Source: Chryseobacterium sp. (GTDB taxonomy: Bacteria; Bacteroidota; Bacteroidia; Flavobacteriales; Weeksellaceae). Taken from it: a stretch of DNA of 64,000 nucleotides. Location: positions 96,971 to 160,970 of the forward strand of contig JAGLBA010000004.1 of the NCBI GenBank assembly GCA_018260475.1, read 5' to 3'. Position numbers and translations under genes: made by a program. The notes beneath the pieces are model-generated. The model saw only the letters and a program-made list of their open reading frames with translations, was not told the DNA's origin and ran no database searches. This document shows, one piece after another, positions 1-8,254 of the stretch; the stretch's first letter is position 1; every line of letters begins with the position of its first letter.

Positions 1-1
1 A

Positions 2-469
2 GAATTCAGAAGAAAATTGGATTTTACAGAAATGATGAAGAATTTTACCTTTGGTGGTAATATAGCATACATCAATAATACCGTGAAAGATGCTGCTACT
101 AATGTTAACCGTCCAATGCAGGGACAATCACCTTACACGGTTAACCTTTCGTTACAATATGATTCTGAAAATATGGGACTTTCTTCAACACTCTTATTCA
201 ATATGATTGGAAGAAGAATTCAGTATGTAGGAAACGATCAAGTTCCACCTATTTGGGAAGCTCCAAGAGCGTTGTTGGATTATCAAATAGCAAAAAAAAT
301 ATGGAATAAAAAAGGTGAAGTTAAACTTAACATCTCTGACATCCTTAACCAAAGAGCTAAATTTTATCATGACCTTAATGATAATAAAAAATATGACAAT
401 GCTGACGCCTTGGCAATTCGTAAAAACACAGGTACCAATATAAGCCTTTCTTTGGGTTATAACTTCTAA
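2..469 (+). CDS. TonB-dependent receptor, C-terminal end (5' part outside window)
   Basis: The reading frame is open from the first bases of the window, so this is the 3' end of a longer gene and the TTG at 17 is not its start. The visible 156 residues alternate polar and hydrophobic residues in the manner of outer-membrane beta strands and finish in LSLGYNF, an aromatic terminal residue as expected for recognition by the BAM machinery. This is the last part of the beta-barrel of a TonB-dependent outer-membrane transporter. The gene that follows after 30 nt encodes a lipoprotein, an arrangement common in Bacteroidota for receptor plus surface lipoprotein pairs. The substrate cannot be told from this fragment. 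Confidence 0.85.
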   Translation, partial: EFRRKLDFTEMMKNFTFGGNIAYINNTVKDAATNVNRPMQGQSPYTVNLSLQYDSENMGLSSTLLFNMIGRRIQYVGNDQVPPIWEAPRALLDYQIAKKIWNKKGEVKLNISDILNQRAKFYHDLNDNKKYDNADALAIRKNTGTNISLSLGYNF

Positions 470-499
470 TCATAAATCTAATTTTTAATTTAAAATAAA

Positions 500-1918
500 A
501 TGAAACTAAAATTCTTAATCGTCCCGATTGTTACGGGTATTGCAGTAACATCATTGAATTCTTGCCGTAAGATTGAAGAGGATGGTCAAACTGTTGTCAC
601 AACAGTTAACGGTGGTACTACTACAACTACAGAGAATACCATCCTATCTGGCAAAATCACTTCAAACCTAACTTTGAAAGCTAATACAACTTACAAACTT
701 AGAGGTCTTGTGTATGTAACCAATGGTGCTACCCTTACCATTGAGCCAGGTACTAAAATTGTTGGTGAAGCTGATAAAAATGGTGCTCTTATCATTACAA
801 GAGGCGCTAAAATTAATGCTGAAGGGACAGCAGCTAACCCTATCATCTTCACATCTGAAAAACCAGTTCCTAAAAGAGGAGATTGGGCAGGTTTAGTGAT
901 TTTAGGAAAAGCCCCTGTAAATACTTCTTATAACGGTAATGTAGGTGTAGGTGAAATGGAAGGTGGTATTAATGATGCCGACGGAAATGGTCTTTATGGT
1001 GGTAACGATCCTGCCGACAATAGTGGTGTTCTAAAATATGTAAGAATTGAATATGCCGGTTACGCTTTCTTACCAGATAAAGAAATCAATGGACTTACTT
1101 TCGCTGGTGTTGGAAATGGTACTAAAGTGGATTATGTAGAGGTTGCTTATGCTAATGACGATAGTTTCGAGTGGTTTGGAGGTACAGTTAATTGTTCTCA
1201 CCTTATTGCCTACAAAGGTCTGGACGACGATTTTGATACAGATAATGGCTATTCCGGTAAAGTTCAGTTTGGTATTGGTGTTAGAGATTCTCAAGTGGCC
1301 GATGTTTCAGGATCTAACGCTTTTGAATCTGATAACGATGCTAACGGTTCTTCTACTACTCCACAGACTTCTGCGTTGTTCTCCAATATGACCATCATAG
1401 GACCAATGCAAGCTGGTAATACTACGCCAATTAATACATTGTTCCAGAATGCTTTACAGATTAGAAGAAATTCTTCAATCTCTATTTTCAATTCCGTATT
1501 TATTGGATATCCTACAGGTTTATATATTGATGCTACTAAAGGTACTCCTACCGATAATAATATTACTAGCGGTAAACTTGTATTCGAGAACAATATTTTG
1601 GCAGGTATGACTACACCTTTAAAATATGGTCCATCTACAAGTTCTCCTACATCATTTACAATTGCTGCATTGCAAACATGGTTTGATGGTGCTAAAAATA
1701 CAGTACTTGGAAGCACTGCAGATGTTAAATTAACAAACGCTTGGGCTCCTGCAGGTACAACTCCAAACTTCTCTCCAGCTGCTGGTTCACCATTGCTAAC
1801 AGGAGGTACTTTCACTCACCCATTATTAGCATCTGGTTTCACTCCGGTAACATATAAAGGTGCTGTTAAAGATGGAAACGACTATTGGTATGCTGGTTGG
1901 ACTAACTTCAACCTCTAA
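500..1918 (+). CDS. Surface/outer-membrane lipoprotein with beta-helix-like repeats, partner of TonB receptor
   Basis: This 472-residue protein starts with a lipoprotein signal peptide: a hydrophobic stretch at residues 4-18 and a lipobox ending at Cys22 (LNSC). A Thr-rich linker (about residues 35-46) follows. The body is rich in Gly, Asn, Thr and Asp, with short repeated beta-strand patterns (LTIEPGTKIVG, GALIITRGAKINAEG), which suggests a right-handed beta-helix-type fold; no catalytic motif is recognised. It lies 30 nt downstream of a TonB-dependent receptor and is probably cotranscribed with it, so a role as the receptor's surface-exposed lipoprotein or ligand-binding partner is inferred. 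Similar proteins in Flavobacteria have been carried under uninformative names. The function is not known. Confidence 0.8.
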   Translation: MKLKFLIVPIVTGIAVTSLNSCRKIEEDGQTVVTTVNGGTTTTTENTILSGKITSNLTLKANTTYKLRGLVYVTNGATLTIEPGTKIVGEADKNGALIITRGAKINAEGTAANPIIFTSEKPVPKRGDWAGLVILGKAPVNTSYNGNVGVGEMEGGINDADGNGLYGGNDPADNSGVLKYVRIEYAGYAFLPDKEINGLTFAGVGNGTKVDYVEVAYANDDSFEWFGGTVNCSHLIAYKGLDDDFDTDNGYSGKVQFGIGVRDSQVADVSGSNAFESDNDANGSSTTPQTSALFSNMTIIGPMQAGNTTPINTLFQNALQIRRNSSISIFNSVFIGYPTGLYIDATKGTPTDNNITSGKLVFENNILAGMTTPLKYGPSTSSPTSFTIAALQTWFDGAKNTVLGSTADVKLTNAWAPAGTTPNFSPAAGSPLLTGGTFTHPLLASGFTPVTYKGAVKDGNDYWYAGWTNFNL

Positions 1919-1936
1919 TCTATAACCATGATTAAC

Positions 1937-1971
1937 AAAAAACCGACTTGATTTTTCAAGTCGGTTTTTTT
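1937..1971. terminator. Bidirectional intrinsic terminator between lipoprotein gene and phoH
   Basis: A 10-bp perfect stem (accgacttga at 1942-1951, tcaagtcggt at 1956-1965) with a 4-nt loop is flanked by an A-run on the left and a T-run on the right. It can stop transcription from both convergent genes, and it overlaps the phoH stop codon. Confidence 0.9.
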
Positions 1972-2923
1972 ATTCTTTTTGTTTTTCCTCTGTGTTGTAG
2001 GCCTGAATAATTTTTTTCACCACAGGATGGCGTACTACATCTTCTTCGGTAAGATACACGAAACCGATTTCGTTCACATCCGAGAGAATACGCATCGCCT
2101 CCTTCAATCCAGATTTTTGTTTCATTGGTAAATCCACCTGGCTCGGGTCACCGGTGATGATGAATTTCGCATTCATCCCCATTCTCGTCAGGAACATTTT
2201 CATCTGGGAATGTGTGGTATTTTGTGCTTCATCTAAAATCACGAAAGCCTCGTCCAAAGTTCGTCCGCGCATAAAGGCAAGCGGCGCCACTTCGATTACT
2301 TTTTTTTCAATAAAACCTTCCAGTTTCTCATGTGGAATCATATCCCGAAGCGCGTCGTAAAGAGGCTGCAAATAAGGATCGAGTTTTTCCTTTAAATCTC
2401 CCGGCAAAAAGCCCAGACTCTCCCCCGCTTCCACCGCCGGACGGGTGAGGATGATTCGCTTAACTTCCTTATCCCGCAATGCGCGCGCCGCCAGTGCCAC
2501 ACTGGTATAGGTTTTTCCTGTTCCGGCAGGCCCGATAGCAAACACCATATCCTTTTTCTCAGTCTCGCGCACGAGTTTTTTCAGGTTGGTCGTTTTAGCC
2601 TTAATAATTTTGCCGTTAACGCCCTTTACAATAATATCTTGATCGAACACGAGTTGTTTTTCAAATTCATCCTTTATTTTAAGTACATTTTCAATATCTT
2701 TCAGGCTAATGGTGTGATTTTCTGAGATAAACTTCACGATATCATCCAATTTTTTCTGCAGAATATCCAAGGTTTCTTGGTTTCCCATTGCAAAAATAAA
2801 CTGGTCGCGTCCCGTGATTTTCAGGGTTGGAAAACTTGATTTTATAAAATTATAGTGCTGGTTCTGCACGCCGTAGAATTGTTTGGTATCGATACCCGAA
2901 AGGTCATAGCTTAATTCAAACAT
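1970..2923 (-). CDS. phoH: PhoH family ATPase
   Basis: This 317-residue protein is a cytoplasmic P-loop NTPase of the PhoH/PhoL family. Walker A is GPAGTGKT at residues 131-138 and Walker B is FVILDEAQN at 227-235. The downstream GDPSQVDLP segment, close to 260, is the usual PhoH sensor motif. The N-terminal 110 residues match the KH-like region that precedes the ATPase core, and the length is normal for the family. PhoH proteins are thought to act in RNA metabolism, often next to ybeY, but ybeY is not present here. The gene stands alone, convergent with the lipoprotein gene across a shared terminator. The ATG start is supported by family length. Confidence 0.93.
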   Translation of the reverse strand: MFELSYDLSGIDTKQFYGVQNQHYNFIKSSFPTLKITGRDQFIFAMGNQETLDILQKKLDDIVKFISENHTISLKDIENVLKIKDEFEKQLVFDQDIIVKGVNGKIIKAKTTNLKKLVRETEKKDMVFAIGPAGTGKTYTSVALAARALRDKEVKRIILTRPAVEAGESLGFLPGDLKEKLDPYLQPLYDALRDMIPHEKLEGFIEKKVIEVAPLAFMRGRTLDEAFVILDEAQNTTHSQMKMFLTRMGMNAKFIITGDPSQVDLPMKQKSGLKEAMRILSDVNEIGFVYLTEEDVVRHPVVKKIIQAYNTEEKQKE

Positions 2924-3350
2924 ATATTAAGAAATATTTTTTATTTTCTAAATTTAGCATAAAAAAAGCAAATCCTGAATATAAGTTTTCCACAGTAGAA
3001 AAAATTTCAAGTACGATAAACTAAATTTTATTGATGTTAAAACTAAACCGCAAAAGGCACAAAAATTTACTTTTTAAAACCTCGAATGTATGCGTGCCTT
3101 ACTTAAACAAAGAACACAAATGCAGCACCTGAACCATCGCTTGCTTTACTGTGTGCTACGCCTTTGTGCTCTTACAACCAATCCCACGCAGATTAAAATT
3201 TAAAAAAGCTTTACGATCTTTGCGTTTATAATAAAACAAGCATTTTTAAAACACAAATGGCAGATACTTGAATATAGAGACTCCTATTTTTAACGCCTAA
3301 TTAAGAAACATATATTTTCCAAACACTCTTATATTTCCTATTTTTGCACT
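2924..3350. repeat. Gene-free region with a degenerate copy of an intergenic repeat
   Basis: These 427 nt contain no convincing reading frame. The stretch at about 3045-3235 has the worn look of a dispersed flavobacterial intergenic repeat: cgcaaaaggcacaaa near 3050 and tctttgcgtttata at 3216-3229. The second phrase recurs almost unchanged at 33757-33770 (gctttgcgtttata), also in a gene-free segment. The last 30 nt hold the promoter of the next gene. Confidence 0.45.
3339..3346 (+). promoter_or_regulatory. Flavobacterial -7 box (tatttttg) directly before the SAM hydrolase-like gene
   Basis: This is a perfect match to the TAnnTTTG box of Bacteroidota primary-sigma promoters. Only four bases separate it from the ATG at 3351, so transcription would start at or beside the start codon. 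No clear TTG -33 element is seen at the usual distance. Confidence 0.5.
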
Positions 3351-4196
3351 ATGCCTATCATCACCCTTACTTCAGATTTCGGACTTACGGACTACCGCGT
3401 AGCGGCCATTAAGGGCAGTATATTCTCCGGTAAACCGGATGCGCAGATTGTGGACATCTCTCACGAAATAGAAGCCTACAACCTCATGCAGGCCGCTTAT
3501 ACCGTGCGAAACGCCTACTCCTACTTCCCAAAAGGCACCGTGCATCTCATCTCAGTAGATAGTTTTTACCGGAAAGAAGTGCGTAATTTGGTTTATTATG
3601 CCGATGGACATTATTTCATAGCGGCGGATAACGGCATTATGAATCTTATTTTCTTCGACATCCACCCGGAAAGCATCTACGAAATCACCCTGAACCGTTT
3701 CGAAGAGGAACTTAGATCCGTGGTTACCAGTATTTTTGTTCCTGCGGCGGTGCATCTGGCTCAGGGCGGCGTTCCGGAGATCATAGGTAGAAAAATAGAC
3801 GACCCAAAAGTGGTGACCTTCCCACGCGCCATCCACAGCAGGGCTGAAAATATGATCATAGGCGAGGTGATGTATATCGATAATTTCGGAAATTTGGTGT
3901 CTAATATCAGCAAGAAATTTTTTAGCAAATACCAAGTAAATAGTTATGATTTTGTGGTGAAATTCCGGAATTTGTCGGTTTCCGCAGTGTATAGCCACCA
4001 TACGGAATTTGTAAAAGACTGGACCCACGAACGCGATTACCACGGCAAACCGGTCGCGGTTTTCAATGAGGCCGGACTACTAGAACTCAGTATTTTTAAA
4101 GGAAATAAAAACAACGGCGCCAAAACTCTTTTCGGATTGAATGTGGGTGAAAAAATCTACATCGAATTTTTCAACACCTTGCCGCAAAGGCTTTAG
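3351..4196 (+). CDS. SAM hydrolase / SAM-dependent halogenase-like family protein (DUF62)
   Basis: This 281-residue protein belongs to the S-adenosyl-L-methionine hydroxide adenosyltransferase family, which cleaves SAM to adenosine and methionine with water; halogenases are rare members. The N-terminus carries TSDFG (residues 7-11), followed by Asp70 in SVDS, Arg78 and His135 in the AAVHLAQGG segment. These line up by position with the Asp-Arg-His triad described for the hydrolases. The usual VDPGVG loop is replaced by VDSFYR, a variant I associate with Bacteroidota members. No neighbouring gene suggests halogen chemistry, so hydrolase is the better guess. It is followed 44 nt later by hemJ. 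Confidence 0.85.
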   Translation: MPIITLTSDFGLTDYRVAAIKGSIFSGKPDAQIVDISHEIEAYNLMQAAYTVRNAYSYFPKGTVHLISVDSFYRKEVRNLVYYADGHYFIAADNGIMNLIFFDIHPESIYEITLNRFEEELRSVVTSIFVPAAVHLAQGGVPEIIGRKIDDPKVVTFPRAIHSRAENMIIGEVMYIDNFGNLVSNISKKFFSKYQVNSYDFVVKFRNLSVSAVYSHHTEFVKDWTHERDYHGKPVAVFNEAGLLELSIFKGNKNNGAKTLFGLNVGEKIYIEFFNTLPQRL

Positions 4197-4214
4197 TACC
4201 AAAGCGATTAATAC

Positions 4215-4222
4215 TATCTTTG
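4215..4222 (+). promoter_or_regulatory. Flavobacterial -7 box (tatctttg) upstream of hemJ
   Basis: A perfect TAnnTTTG match ends 18 nt before the ATG at 4241, placing a start site about 12 nt upstream of the gene. No TTG lies at the ideal -33 distance. Confidence 0.5.
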
Positions 4223-4240
4223 CATATTTAAAACCCATAT

Positions 4241-4789
4241 ATGCTTTACACGGTCATAAAAGCCATTCACATTATCTTCATGGTGAGTTACTTCGCAGGA
4301 ATTTTCTACCTCGTGCGGCTTTTTGTTTATTATAAAGACACCGACGAATTTGATTTAACCAAAAAACAAATCCTCCGCGAGCAATACCTTTTTATGGCAC
4401 GAAGACTTTGGAATATCATCACGGTTCCGGCAGGTGTTATTATGTTGATGAGCGGCATCACAATGATTATTTTGAATCCTTTTTTGCTGCAAATGCCGTG
4501 GTTTCATCTGAAACTGACCTTCCTCTTAGGATTGGCGGCGTACCATTTTTGGTGTTGGAAAAAAGTCCTTCAAATAAAAAAGCTTTCCGGCGCAGACCTC
4601 CCAATCCCGAATATCAAACTAAGGCAGGCAAATGAAATCGCCACATTCATTTTGTTTTTAGTAGTGTTCACGGTGATTTTAAAATCATTGGTTATTGAAA
4701 ACTGGTGGCAATTAATCGTCGGTTTCATCGTTTTGGTAGCAACCATTATGTCTATTGTAAAATTGGTAAATAAACGGAAAAATAAGTAA
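4241..4789 (+). CDS. hemJ: HemJ-type protoporphyrinogen IX oxidase (CopD/UPF0093 family)
   Basis: This 182-residue integral membrane protein begins with a first helix containing KAIHIIFMVSYFAGIFYL, the signature of HemJ with its conserved His10. At least four hydrophobic helices are visible (about residues 5-28, 57-78, 84-105 and 130-172). HemJ oxidises protoporphyrinogen IX to protoporphyrin IX in heme synthesis in bacteria lacking HemG/HemY. Length and motif agree with the family. No other heme gene is adjacent in the window. The 92 nt before gldF hold no recognised element. Confidence 0.85.
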   Translation: MLYTVIKAIHIIFMVSYFAGIFYLVRLFVYYKDTDEFDLTKKQILREQYLFMARRLWNIITVPAGVIMLMSGITMIILNPFLLQMPWFHLKLTFLLGLAAYHFWCWKKVLQIKKLSGADLPIPNIKLRQANEIATFILFLVVFTVILKSLVIENWWQLIVGFIVLVATIMSIVKLVNKRKNK

Positions 4790-4881
4790 TCAGTAATAGG
4801 TAATGAGCCATGATTGATGATCCGGAAGCTCAAAACCGCGACACCCAAATCCCAAATCCTTAAAATCTAAATTCCTAATTA

Positions 4882-5610
4882 ATGACAGCCATTTTCAAAA
4901 AAGAACTTTGGGCGTACTTCGGCAACTGGAGTGCGTGGGCAATTATTGCCGCTTTTAGCGTGATTTGCGCCTTGTTTCTCTTTTTTTTCGATAATGAATC
5001 CAATATCTTAGAAATCGGTTTTGCTTCCTTGCAAAGTTATTTCGCATTGGTTCCCTGGATTTTAATGTTCATCATGCCCGCCATATCCATGCGAACTTTG
5101 GCAGAGGAACAGCAAAATGGTACACTTAATTGGCTATTTTCACAACCTTTGAAAATCTCCGAAATCGTCACCGGGAAATTCCTTGCCGTATGGCTTATCG
5201 GTGCGCTTTGTCTGATTCCGTCGCTGGTTTACCTCTACACTATCTATACGCTGGGAGTTCCACAAGGCAATTTGGACTTTGGCGCTACGCTGGGCAGTTA
5301 TCTTGGACTTTTGGTTTTGATGGGTGCATTTGCAGCTGTAGGAATCCTGGCATCTTCGCTTTCCTCCAACCAAATTATGGCGTATCTATTAGGATTATTT
5401 CTCAGTTTTCTGCTGTATTTTGGGATAGAACAACTTGCGAGTTACAAACTATTGGGCGGTGCAGATTATATTTTGCAAAACCTTGGATTCTATCGTCATT
5501 TCATGGGCTTCACACGCGGACTATTGGACAGTCGGGATCTATTTTATTTCCTCTTCGTAATATTGGTTTGCCTTTCGCTCGCTGTTTATTTTGTTAAAAA
5601 GAAAAAATAA
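4882..5610 (+). CDS. gldF: Gliding motility-type ABC transporter permease GldF
   Basis: This 242-residue protein has six hydrophobic segments and the ABC-2 permease layout: a short cytoplasmic N-terminus (FKKELWAYFGN), the EEQQNGTLNWLFSQP segment after the second helix, and a basic C-terminal tail. In Flavobacterium GldF is the permease of the GldA-GldF-GldG transporter needed for gliding and linked to T9SS. The gene overlaps gldG by one base (TAATG at 5608-5612), so they are translationally coupled. The ATPase gene gldA is not in this window, which is common because it often lies elsewhere. Confidence 0.9.
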   Translation: MTAIFKKELWAYFGNWSAWAIIAAFSVICALFLFFFDNESNILEIGFASLQSYFALVPWILMFIMPAISMRTLAEEQQNGTLNWLFSQPLKISEIVTGKFLAVWLIGALCLIPSLVYLYTIYTLGVPQGNLDFGATLGSYLGLLVLMGAFAAVGILASSLSSNQIMAYLLGLFLSFLLYFGIEQLASYKLLGGADYILQNLGFYRHFMGFTRGLLDSRDLFYFLFVILVCLSLAVYFVKKKK

Positions 5611-7268
5611 TGCACAAAAGACACATCATCCTGATTATCATATCACTATTATGCTTCATTTTAGGTTTTACAAATATTTTAAATTTCCGTTTAGATTTAA
5701 CTAAAGAAAAACGATATTCCCTATCTGAAAACACAGAGAAGGTTTTGAAGTCGGTAAAAGAGCCGCTCACGGTAGAGGTTTATCTGGAAGGCGATTTCCC
5801 GGCAAGTTTCAAACAATTGCAGGGCGAGACCAAATTTTTGCTGGAGGAATTTAGCAGAATCAACCCGAAAATTAGTTATAAATTCATTGACCCTATTAAA
5901 ACCAAAATGCCGCAGGATACGCTGATGGCGATGGGAATGTTGCCCTCGGTACTGCCCGACATCAAAGATGGAAAAGTTTCCCAAATCGTGTTGTATCCTT
6001 ATGCAGTTTTGAAATACAAAAATACGGGAGCCTCCATCCCACTTGTGGTGGAGCAACAAGGAATAGATGCCGCAGAGCAACTGAACCGCTCGATAGAAAA
6101 TCTGGAATATAATTTTATTTCCAACATCAAATCCTTGGCTCAGGATCAGAAGAAAAACATTGGAATTCTCATTAATCAAGATGAGCTCAGCCCAGATGAA
6201 TTTAGCAGTTTTATGCAAATGGCATTGGAAAGCTACCGCGCCTTTCCTATTATCCCAAAAAATACGGTGGAACTGACTGCTGAGGATATGCCAAATCTCC
6301 GCAGGACTTCTGCCCTTGTCATCGCTAAACCGCGAAAATCCTTTACCGATGGGGAAAAATTAATCCTCGATCAGTACATAATGAATGGTGGGAAAACGCT
6401 TTGGATGATCGATGCTGTGAATGCCGAAATGGATACGCTGATGCGCTCAAAAAAAATAATGGCCTATCCCACAGATACGAACTTGAATGATTTTTTCTTT
6501 AATTACGGCATCAGGATAAACCCGGCGCTGGTAAAGGATGTGAAAAAATTTGCGTTGCTGCGCCTCGTGACGGGCGAAGTGAGCGGTAACGCGCAATATA
6601 TGAGTCTGCCGTGGCCTTATTTCCCATTGGGCATTAATGAAAATGGAAATGCTTTGACGAAGAATATCAATCCCGTAAAATTCCAATTTCCTACCTCGAT
6701 AGACACGCTAAGCAGGCCGGGCATCAAAACCAATGTGCTCTACGAATCTTCAGAAAAAACCTTGCTAAAGCAAGTGCCGAATTATGTTGATTTAAAGGAA
6801 ATATCAGCCGTGGATAGTCTTGGACAAAATGAAAAACCATCTACCCCAAAGATTTTCGCAGTGTCGTTGGAAGGGAAATTTAAATCGGCTTATGCAATGC
6901 GAAGCGAACGAAATTCCGTCCCTAATTTCAAGGCAGAAAATAATAACGGTAAAATGATTGTGATTTCGGATGGTGATGTAGGGAGAAATACTATAGTAAA
7001 AGGCCAGCCATTGCCGCTGGGTGCGGATCTGCTGACCGATCAACAGTACGGCAACGAACAATTCCTGCGCAACTGTCTGGATTTCCTTCTGGACGATAGC
7101 AACCTGATGGAATTGCGTAACCGAAATATTGAAGCCAGATTACTAGATCGCCAGCGCATAGAGGAAGAAAAAAGCCAATGGCAATGGTTAAATTTATTGC
7201 TACCATTGGCAATCATTGGTTTACTGGCAGCGCTTCTCTTTTGGTTGAGAAAGCGGAAGTTTGCTTAA
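5610..7268 (+). CDS. gldG: Gliding motility-type ABC transporter auxiliary protein GldG
   Basis: This 552-residue protein has an N-terminal membrane anchor (about residues 6-26), the conserved RYSLSENT segment just after it, a long periplasmic domain of the GldG/ABC-type uncharacterised family, and a C-terminal helix (about 527-546) ended by basic residues. The length is normal. It is the partner of GldF in the gliding-associated ABC transporter. The reading frame begins inside the gldF stop codon, so the two are one operon. Presence of gldFG does not by itself prove gliding, since non-gliding relatives also keep these genes. Confidence 0.9.
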   Translation: MHKRHIILIIISLLCFILGFTNILNFRLDLTKEKRYSLSENTEKVLKSVKEPLTVEVYLEGDFPASFKQLQGETKFLLEEFSRINPKISYKFIDPIKTKMPQDTLMAMGMLPSVLPDIKDGKVSQIVLYPYAVLKYKNTGASIPLVVEQQGIDAAEQLNRSIENLEYNFISNIKSLAQDQKKNIGILINQDELSPDEFSSFMQMALESYRAFPIIPKNTVELTAEDMPNLRRTSALVIAKPRKSFTDGEKLILDQYIMNGGKTLWMIDAVNAEMDTLMRSKKIMAYPTDTNLNDFFFNYGIRINPALVKDVKKFALLRLVTGEVSGNAQYMSLPWPYFPLGINENGNALTKNINPVKFQFPTSIDTLSRPGIKTNVLYESSEKTLLKQVPNYVDLKEISAVDSLGQNEKPSTPKIFAVSLEGKFKSAYAMRSERNSVPNFKAENNNGKMIVISDGDVGRNTIVKGQPLPLGADLLTDQQYGNEQFLRNCLDFLLDDSNLMELRNRNIEARLLDRQRIEEEKSQWQWLNLLLPLAIIGLLAALLFWLRKRKFA

Positions 7269-7366
7269 TTTTCACTTATTTGGCAGATTTGTAGGTAATT
7301 ATTCGGGTTTAATACAGGCGGCATACATTTTGTGTTGCCTTGCTTTATTCTACAAAACTTCCAGCC

Positions 7367-7771
7367 ATGCCATTATCTTCACAAATTATTTATCTGTTCC
7401 TGCTTGCCTTGCCAGTAGCCTGTGTGGCATGGACGGTCACCCACGAAACCATCTTCGAAGAAATGCGGGGCTATTGTGTAAAATGGTCAAAGGACAGCAC
7501 TACCCTACTCAAACGGAAGTTTTTCTATCTCTTCACTTGTGAATACTGTTTCAGTCATTATGTTACATTTTTCTTTCTGATTATTACGAACTTTAGACTG
7601 CTGTACGAGGATTGGCGGGGATTGCTCATCGCATTTTTCGCTATTGTTTGGATAGCTAATTTTTATATGACGATATTCGGATTTATGCGCCAAAGCCTAA
7701 AAGTGGAACGGCTGGAAGGTCATCTGAAAGACAGTGAATGGCAAGAAGTGAAAAGCGAAGAGAAAATATAA
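7367..7771 (+). CDS. Small membrane protein of unknown function
   Basis: The protein is 134 residues from the ATG at 7367. An in-frame TTG at 7340 would add nine residues ending in KLPA, but the ATG gives a cleaner hydrophobic N-terminus (MPLSSQIIYLFLLALPVACVAW). Two or three transmembrane segments are visible (about residues 5-23, 52-70 and 76-98). Between them lies CEYCFSHYVTFF, a two-cysteine motif reminiscent of small DUF1360-like membrane proteins, though I cannot confirm that assignment. The C-terminus is charged. It follows gldG by 98 nt and ends just before a strong terminator, so it may be the last gene of the gldFG transcript. Confidence 0.6.
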   Translation: MPLSSQIIYLFLLALPVACVAWTVTHETIFEEMRGYCVKWSKDSTTLLKRKFFYLFTCEYCFSHYVTFFFLIITNFRLLYEDWRGLLIAFFAIVWIANFYMTIFGFMRQSLKVERLEGHLKDSEWQEVKSEEKI

Positions 7772-7776
7772 TAAAA

Positions 7777-7809
7777 CAAAATGCCGCGTAGTTGCGGCAT
7801 TTTGTTTTT
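7777..7809 (+). terminator. Intrinsic terminator after the gldFG region
   Basis: An 11-bp perfect stem (caaaatgccgc at 7777-7787 with gcggcattttg at 7794-7804) and a 6-nt loop are followed by a T-run. Confidence 0.92.
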
Positions 7810-8254
7810 AATCTCACTTATGCTTTTTTTAAAATTGTAAAGTACAAAGAGTCCGATTATTAGTTATTCAGAGGAATGGCAATTACATCATTGCAGGTTT
7901 TCCTATTACAAGGGCTAAAAACATGGTTCGCGGAATCAAAGCTTTTATGAAGTGAAAATTCTGCACTCGTTTTACGTAAATACTTATGTATTTATTGAAG
8001 TTTTTTCCTGGGTGTTTGCGGACAATATTAAAAAATAACATGATATTTTTTAAAAAAAATGTAATCTGAAGATTTCTTATTTCTCAGTTTATAATAAGCA
8101 TCTATTATTCCTAAAAATTTAAATTTAATTAGAAATATACAAGAGACCAATATATTTTTAAATTTTTTTTTGTTTTTTTGATATTTATATTTGGAAATTG
8201 AAAAAAAAACTATAATTTCGAGTAATTATTAATCTAACAATAAATTTTATACTT
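7810..8254. other. AT-rich gene-free region upstream of the T9SS protein
   Basis: No reading frame, structured RNA or repeat was recognised in these 445 nt. The last 60 nt contain the likely promoter of the 8255 gene; the long T and A tracts just before it (8163-8178 and 8201-8209) may act as an UP-like or bending element. Confidence 0.5.
8191..8220 (+). promoter_or_regulatory. Probable flavobacterial promoter for the T9SS protein gene
   Basis: TTG at 8191-8193 and taatttcg at 8213-8220 (one mismatch to TAnnTTTG) are separated by 19 nt, within the spacing of Bacteroidota promoters. A perfect tatatttg at 8186-8193 overlaps but lacks a well-spaced TTG. Confidence 0.45.

Noticed and set aside
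1291-1815. 174-codon frame on the minus strand
   Set aside because: Antisense to the lipoprotein gene; composition mirrors it and no motif is seen.
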